Source: Planctomycetota bacterium
GTDB taxonomy: Bacteria; Planctomycetota; SZUA-567
Length of the DNA stretch: 18,594 nucleotides
Direction: 5' to 3'
Assembly: GCA_020860865.1 (NCBI GenBank)
Contig: JAJBTL010000217.1
Span: 9,501-28,094, forward strand
The notes under the pieces were generated by a model. The model did not search any database and was not told the origin of the DNA. It saw nothing but the letters and a program-made list of their open reading frames with translations. Of the stretch, positions 15,263 to 18,594 are shown piece after piece. Made by a program: the position numbers and the translations under genes. Every line of letters begins with the position of its first letter. Position 1 is the stretch's first letter.

Positions 15263-17439
15263 GCTTCAGCCTTTGCTTCGTCTTGCTGCGCCACCAGGCG
15301 CCGGTAGGGCCCGTCGACGCCGATCATCGCCGAATGGGTGCCGCGCTGGACCGGAATGCCGTTCTCGAGGACAATGATTTCGTCGCAGTCCCGGAAGGCG
15401 CTGAGGCGATGGGCGACGACCAGGCACGAACAGCCGCGACGACGAATATTGGTCAGCACGTTTTCTTCAGTAATGGGGTCGAGGGCGCTGGTCGCCTCGT
15501 CCAGAATCAGAATGGACGGATTGCCGGACAAGGCTCGGCCGATCTCCAGTCGTTGCCTTTGGCCGCCGCTGAAATTGGCGCCGCCTTCGGCCACCTCGTG
15601 TTCGTAGCCGCCTTCCAGGCGGACGATGTCGTCGTGTATGCGGGCGTCGCGGGCCGCCGCCTGGATGTCGCGGTCCGGGAGTGACGAGTCGAACAGGGAG
15701 AGGTTTTCCCGAACAGTGCCGCTAAAAATGGACACCTCCTGGCTGACGCAGGCGATGGAGTTCACCAGCACCTCCTTCGGTACGTCCGCCCTGGCGTGGC
15801 CGTCGAACTTGATGGCTCCGCTCCACGGGTGGAAGAGGTTACTGACCACCCTGGCGATGGTGGACTTGCCGGAACCGGAGCTGCCGATGAGGGCGACCCA
15901 GCGGCCGGGTTCGATGGTGAGGTTGAAGTCGGAAATGAGCGGCTTTTCCAGGGGACTATAGCCGAAGGTGACGTTTTCCAGTTCCACCCGGCCTGAAAGC
16001 TTGGCCGGTCCCGCCCATGCCGGTTCGGCGGCGGGATAGTTTTTCCGGTCGATATCGTAGTTAAGAACGTCACCGAGCCGCTGCATTTCCATTTCGGTGC
16101 TTTGCAGGGTCTGGCTGAGACCGAGGATTTTATTGAGCGGCGCCTGGAAGCTGTCCATGAGGCTTCGGAAGGCCATGAAAACACCTGCGGTCATAAGGCC
16201 GTCCATTATCTGAAAGCCGCCTATCAGCATGATGAGGGCGGTGTTGATAGCGCCGAAGAACTGCGGACCGACCACCAGCAACCGTGAGACCGAGGCGATT
16301 TCGTCGCTGCCACGGGAGTACTTGGCGTAATAGCCCGACCAGCGGCTGAAGAAGTCGGCTTCGTTGCCGTTGGCCTTCAGCGTCTCCATGGCCTGGAAGC
16401 CGTTGATGGCGGCCGCCATAACCTTTCCCTGCTCCTGCTGGACGCGAAGGGACAGTTCGAGAAGCCGCTTTCGCACCAGATAAAACAGGGCGATGTTAAT
16501 GAGGCTGAAAAAGACGCCGATGAGAGTCAGGCGCCAACTGTATTGAATAAGGAGGAGGAGAAAGAACACCGCGATGAAGAAATCCAAGCCCACCGTCGCG
16601 GCTTGTCCCGTGAGGACGGTGGACACCTTTTCGTTCAGCGAAACGCGCATGGCGATTTCGCCGCTGAAACGTTGCTGGAAGAACGACATCGGCAGACGAA
16701 GGACATGCCAGAAAAAGACGCCGGAATCGCGAATGGTGAGTTTGGTCTGCCAGCGCGTCAGACACCAGGATTGCAGCGCCGTCAAACCGAGGTTCAGCGC
16801 TCCAATGACCGCCATCACCACGAGGAGGTATTCCATCCAGTTGGGGTGCGCGCCGGACAGGATGTCGTCGACGAAAGTCTGGTTGAACACCGGCGTCGCC
16901 AGACCCGGCAGAATGAGCATGAGTCCGATGAGGACGACAAAGGCAACCGCCATTTTCTCGGTGGACAGCTTGTCCACAATGGCCCGCCAGACGTTAAATT
17001 TCGAGCCGCCCGGCTGGAAGCCTTCACCCGGTTTGACCACCATGGCGATGCCGGTGTAGGCGCTCCTGAACTCTTCCATGTCCACGCTGCGGTGGCCGAC
17101 GGCCGGATCGTTCAGGTAGGCCTTGCCGCCCTTGAATCCTTCCAGGACGACGAAGTGGTTGAAGTTCCAATGGATGATGGCGGGTAAGCCCTTCTTCGCC
17201 ACGTCGTCCGCCTTGAGTCTATATCCCTGGGCGGTCATGCCGAAGCGCCGCGCGGCCTTGATAATGTTAAGGGCGTTACTGCCGTCCCGGTTGACGCCGC
17301 ATTCTTCACGGAGCTGTTCCAGGGGCAGGAACAGGCCGTAATGGCGCATTATGATTCCGAGCGCCGCGGCGCCGCATTCCACCGCCTCCATCTGGAGGAG
17401 GGTTGGTGTAGCCTTTATCCGTGACAGGAAGTTCATCAT
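15259..17439 (-). CDS. NHLM C39-peptidase ABC exporter (leader-cleaving)
   Basis: The 726-residue product combines a C39 double-glycine peptidase, a membrane domain and an ATPase (NHLM ABC1 type, TIGR03796). In the peptidase the oxyanion Gln16 and nucleophile Cys22 (LLQMEAVECGAAAL), His95 (HWNFNHFVVLEG) and Asp111 (NDPA) are all present, so it should be active. Six membrane helices lie between about 155 and 440. The ATPase has Walker A GSSGSGKST at 519, FSGGQ near 623 and Walker B LILDE near 644. The frame extends to a GTG at 17460, but I chose the ATG at 17439: it lies 2 nt after the upstream stop, with AAGGA 10 nt before it. It should cut after the AGG of the precursors and export the cores. 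Confidence 0.94.
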   Translation of the reverse strand: MMNFLSRIKATPTLLQMEAVECGAAALGIIMRHYGLFLPLEQLREECGVNRDGSNALNIIKAARRFGMTAQGYRLKADDVAKKGLPAIIHWNFNHFVVLEGFKGGKAYLNDPAVGHRSVDMEEFRSAYTGIAMVVKPGEGFQPGGSKFNVWRAIVDKLSTEKMAVAFVVLIGLMLILPGLATPVFNQTFVDDILSGAHPNWMEYLLVVMAVIGALNLGLTALQSWCLTRWQTKLTIRDSGVFFWHVLRLPMSFFQQRFSGEIAMRVSLNEKVSTVLTGQAATVGLDFFIAVFFLLLLIQYSWRLTLIGVFFSLINIALFYLVRKRLLELSLRVQQEQGKVMAAAINGFQAMETLKANGNEADFFSRWSGYYAKYSRGSDEIASVSRLLVVGPQFFGAINTALIMLIGGFQIMDGLMTAGVFMAFRSLMDSFQAPLNKILGLSQTLQSTEMEMQRLGDVLNYDIDRKNYPAAEPAWAGPAKLSGRVELENVTFGYSPLEKPLISDFNLTIEPGRWVALIGSSGSGKSTIARVVSNLFHPWSGAIKFDGHARADVPKEVLVNSIACVSQEVSIFSGTVRENLSLFDSSLPDRDIQAAARDARIHDDIVRLEGGYEHEVAEGGANFSGGQRQRLEIGRALSGNPSILILDEATSALDPITEENVLTNIRRRGCSCLVVAHRLSAFRDCDEIIVLENGIPVQRGTHSAMIGVDGPYRRLVAQQDEAKAEA

Positions 17440-17441
17440 GA

Positions 17442-18395
17442 TTAGAGCGTCCTTAGCCACTGGCTCAGCTTAAGGAAGATTTTCTCGAGGGGCGGTTTGC
17501 TTTCCACCACCACCGTGCCCTTGCAGACATCACCGGCGGTGATGATGGGCGGATCCCCGACAATGGACGACCAGAGGTAACCGGAAGGCGTGTCGGCGTG
17601 GATAAGGCTGACCTTCACTTCCACTCCGGCGCCGCCTATCTGGTTAAGAATCCAGCTGGTCACTTCCGGGTTCCCCATGACGTTCACCATGCCGGCCGAT
17701 GACGACGGATAGCGGCCCACCTCCCTGACGGTCCCGAGGAGATGCCCGGTTTGCCTGACGTCGGCGCTGCTCGGTTCCAGCCGCACCACCATGCCGGGCT
17801 TGACCTTTTTCCCGGATTCGACCCCCACATACATGACCGCCAGCACGTCCTCCCGGTCGTGGTCCAGGCGAATACTGCAAATACTGGTGTTGCCGGCGCT
17901 CACCATGTCGCCGACCTTGACCTGGACTTCGGTGACGACGCCGTCGTGTTCACTGGTGACGAAGCGGTGGATATCTCGCTGGAGAAGTGTGGTGTCAAAC
18001 TGGGAGAGCCGCGCCAGTGAGTCCTGCATATTGCCGGACAGGTCCATCTTCTGCTGGCCGATGACCACTTCGCTATCCAGGAGCGGCTGGGAGATGGTGG
18101 CGATGATGTCGCCTTTTTTTACCCGCCGGTCCGGCTGGACCAGGACCGAATCAACCTTGCCGGAACTGCTGTGGACGACGGTGGCGACGCCGCCGTTGTC
18201 CATAATCATGCCCACCGTATCAACCGTTTCGGACAACCTGCCGAACACGCCCCAGAGAAGAATTGACGCCGTCAGGAACAGGAGGGCCAGCAGGCTCATC
18301 CACGCCGCCGGTTGCGTGACCACCAGCATGGTGTCGAGCTGCTCCGGCGAGCGCAACCGCTCCAGCGCTTCCTGGGAAAAAAGTTCCTTCTTCAC
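17442..18395 (-). CDS. NHLM bacteriocin-system HlyD-like secretion protein
   Basis: The 317-residue protein has a cytoplasmic N-terminus of about 30 residues, one membrane helix (about 31-55, AWMSLLALLFLTASILLWGVF) and a periplasmic adaptor region with two half-lipoyl motifs (VVHSSSGKVDSVLVQPDRRVKKGDIIATI and VTSEHDGVVTEVQVKVGDMVSAGNTSICSI), then a beta-barrel region. This matches the NHLM membrane-fusion family (TIGR03794), which links the ABC exporters to the outer envelope. The coiled-coil hairpin between the lipoyl halves is very short, so docking to a TolC-like channel would be limited; no such channel gene is in the window. The start is a GTG at 18395 with GGAGAG just upstream. It is the first gene of the train. 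Confidence 0.9.
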   Translation of the reverse strand: MKKELFSQEALERLRSPEQLDTMLVVTQPAAWMSLLALLFLTASILLWGVFGRLSETVDTVGMIMDNGGVATVVHSSSGKVDSVLVQPDRRVKKGDIIATISQPLLDSEVVIGQQKMDLSGNMQDSLARLSQFDTTLLQRDIHRFVTSEHDGVVTEVQVKVGDMVSAGNTSICSIRLDHDREDVLAVMYVGVESGKKVKPGMVVRLEPSSADVRQTGHLLGTVREVGRYPSSSAGMVNVMGNPEVTSWILNQIGGAGVEVKVSLIHADTPSGYLWSSIVGDPPIITAGDVCKGTVVVESKPPLEKIFLKLSQWLRTL

Positions 18396-18429
18396 CGTTC
18401 TCTCCAGTCAAGAAATGTGGAAGTATTTT

Positions 18430-18481
18430 GTGAAAGTGCGGGATTCGAACGCGAACCCGGCTGGTGCCGGATACCCTTCAC
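18430..18481 (-). ncRNA. Structured, tRNA-like element in the leader of the RiPP operon
   Basis: On the minus strand GTGAAGG (18481-18475) pairs with CTTTCAC (18436-18430), one pair being a G-U wobble. Inside lie CCGGC-ACCA-GCCGG (18470-18457) and GGGTTCG-CGTT-CGAA-T-CCC (18458-18440), which share two Gs. The string GTTCGAATCCCGC resembles a tRNA T arm, but no 7-bp acceptor or anticodon loop of normal size fits. It lies 35 nt upstream of the first start codon. It could be a regulatory leader or a decayed tRNA. Confidence 0.35.
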
Positions 18482-18548
18482 TGCACGGCACACCGAGCCA
18501 TAATGGTAAATTGCGGTCAAATCAACCAGGGTATTGCGGTGGCGTTAA

Positions 18549-18566
18549 GAATTTTCGTGAAAATTC
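18549..18566. promoter_or_regulatory. Candidate operator palindrome upstream of the RiPP operon
   Basis: GAATTTTC-GT-GAAAATTC is a perfect inverted repeat with 8-bp arms and a 2-bp centre, about 155 bp upstream of the first start codon. Such symmetry fits a dimeric repressor or activator. A TTGATT/TATGGC pair with 17-bp spacing lies just downstream on the minus strand, but it matches poorly. No regulator gene for it is visible in the window. Confidence 0.45.
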
Positions 18567-18594
18567 CGAGTTAGTCGCATCCAGTCGCTCGCGG

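Noticed and set aside
18425..18500. Functional tRNA gene on the minus strand
   Set aside because: The T-arm-like string has only three of five T-stem pairs, the putative anticodon hairpin has a 4-nt loop, and no matching 5' acceptor strand is present in the right place.

Overview
The window is GC-rich, densely coded bacterial DNA. Two predicted secretory proteins, a periplasmic-type solute-binding protein and an HlyD-type adaptor suggest a Gram-negative (diderm) envelope. Radical SAM enzymes and sugar-acid catabolism would suit an anaerobic or host/gut-type life, but the sequence does not fix the phylum and I do not name one.

Left part (1-3900): the 3' end of an unrecognised gene closed by an intrinsic terminator; a LysR-type regulator; a small secreted protein with a cyclophilin-like fold; and, on the minus strand, a full-length galactarate dehydratase (garD). 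Just upstream of garD is a 163-bp near-perfect palindrome with exact 18-bp terminal inverted repeats (3719-3881), which looks like a miniature inverted-repeat element. It separates garD from the rest.

Main part (3900-18594): one minus-strand gene train, read right to left, is an NHLM-type RiPP (ribosomally made, post-translationally modified peptide) export and maturation locus. Its order is: HlyD-like secretion protein, C39-peptidase/ABC exporter, second NHLM ABC transporter with a long N-terminal extension, tandem-GNAT protein, B12-type radical SAM 'RiPP maturation protein 1', radical SAM/SPASM peptide maturase, a frameshifted mini-precursor, two large Cys-rich precursor-like proteins, a family-3 solute-binding protein, a DAACS-type symporter, and finally a Nif11-leader precursor with a terminator-like hairpin on its stop codon. 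The machinery genes are mostly joined by 4-nt ATGA/GTGA overlaps. The precursor genes each have their own AAAGGA-type ribosome binding site.

The most notable feature is the pair of paralogous precursors at 6553-7248 and 7422-8084. Each has a leader of exactly 193 residues that looks like two beta/gamma-crystallin-like Greek-key domains, ends in the LSDxxxxxVAGG motif shared with the Nif11 precursor, and is followed by a short core with five cysteines (C-x4-C-x4-C ... C-G-V-N). I infer that this is a RiPP system whose leader was recruited from a crystallin fold, parallel to the nitrile-hydratase- and Nif11-derived leaders of known NHLP families. In this model the SPASM and B12 radical SAM enzymes modify the core, the C39 domain cuts after the double glycine, and the HlyD/ABC pair exports the product. 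The embedded binding protein and symporter may supply a substrate or sense a ligand; their role is open.
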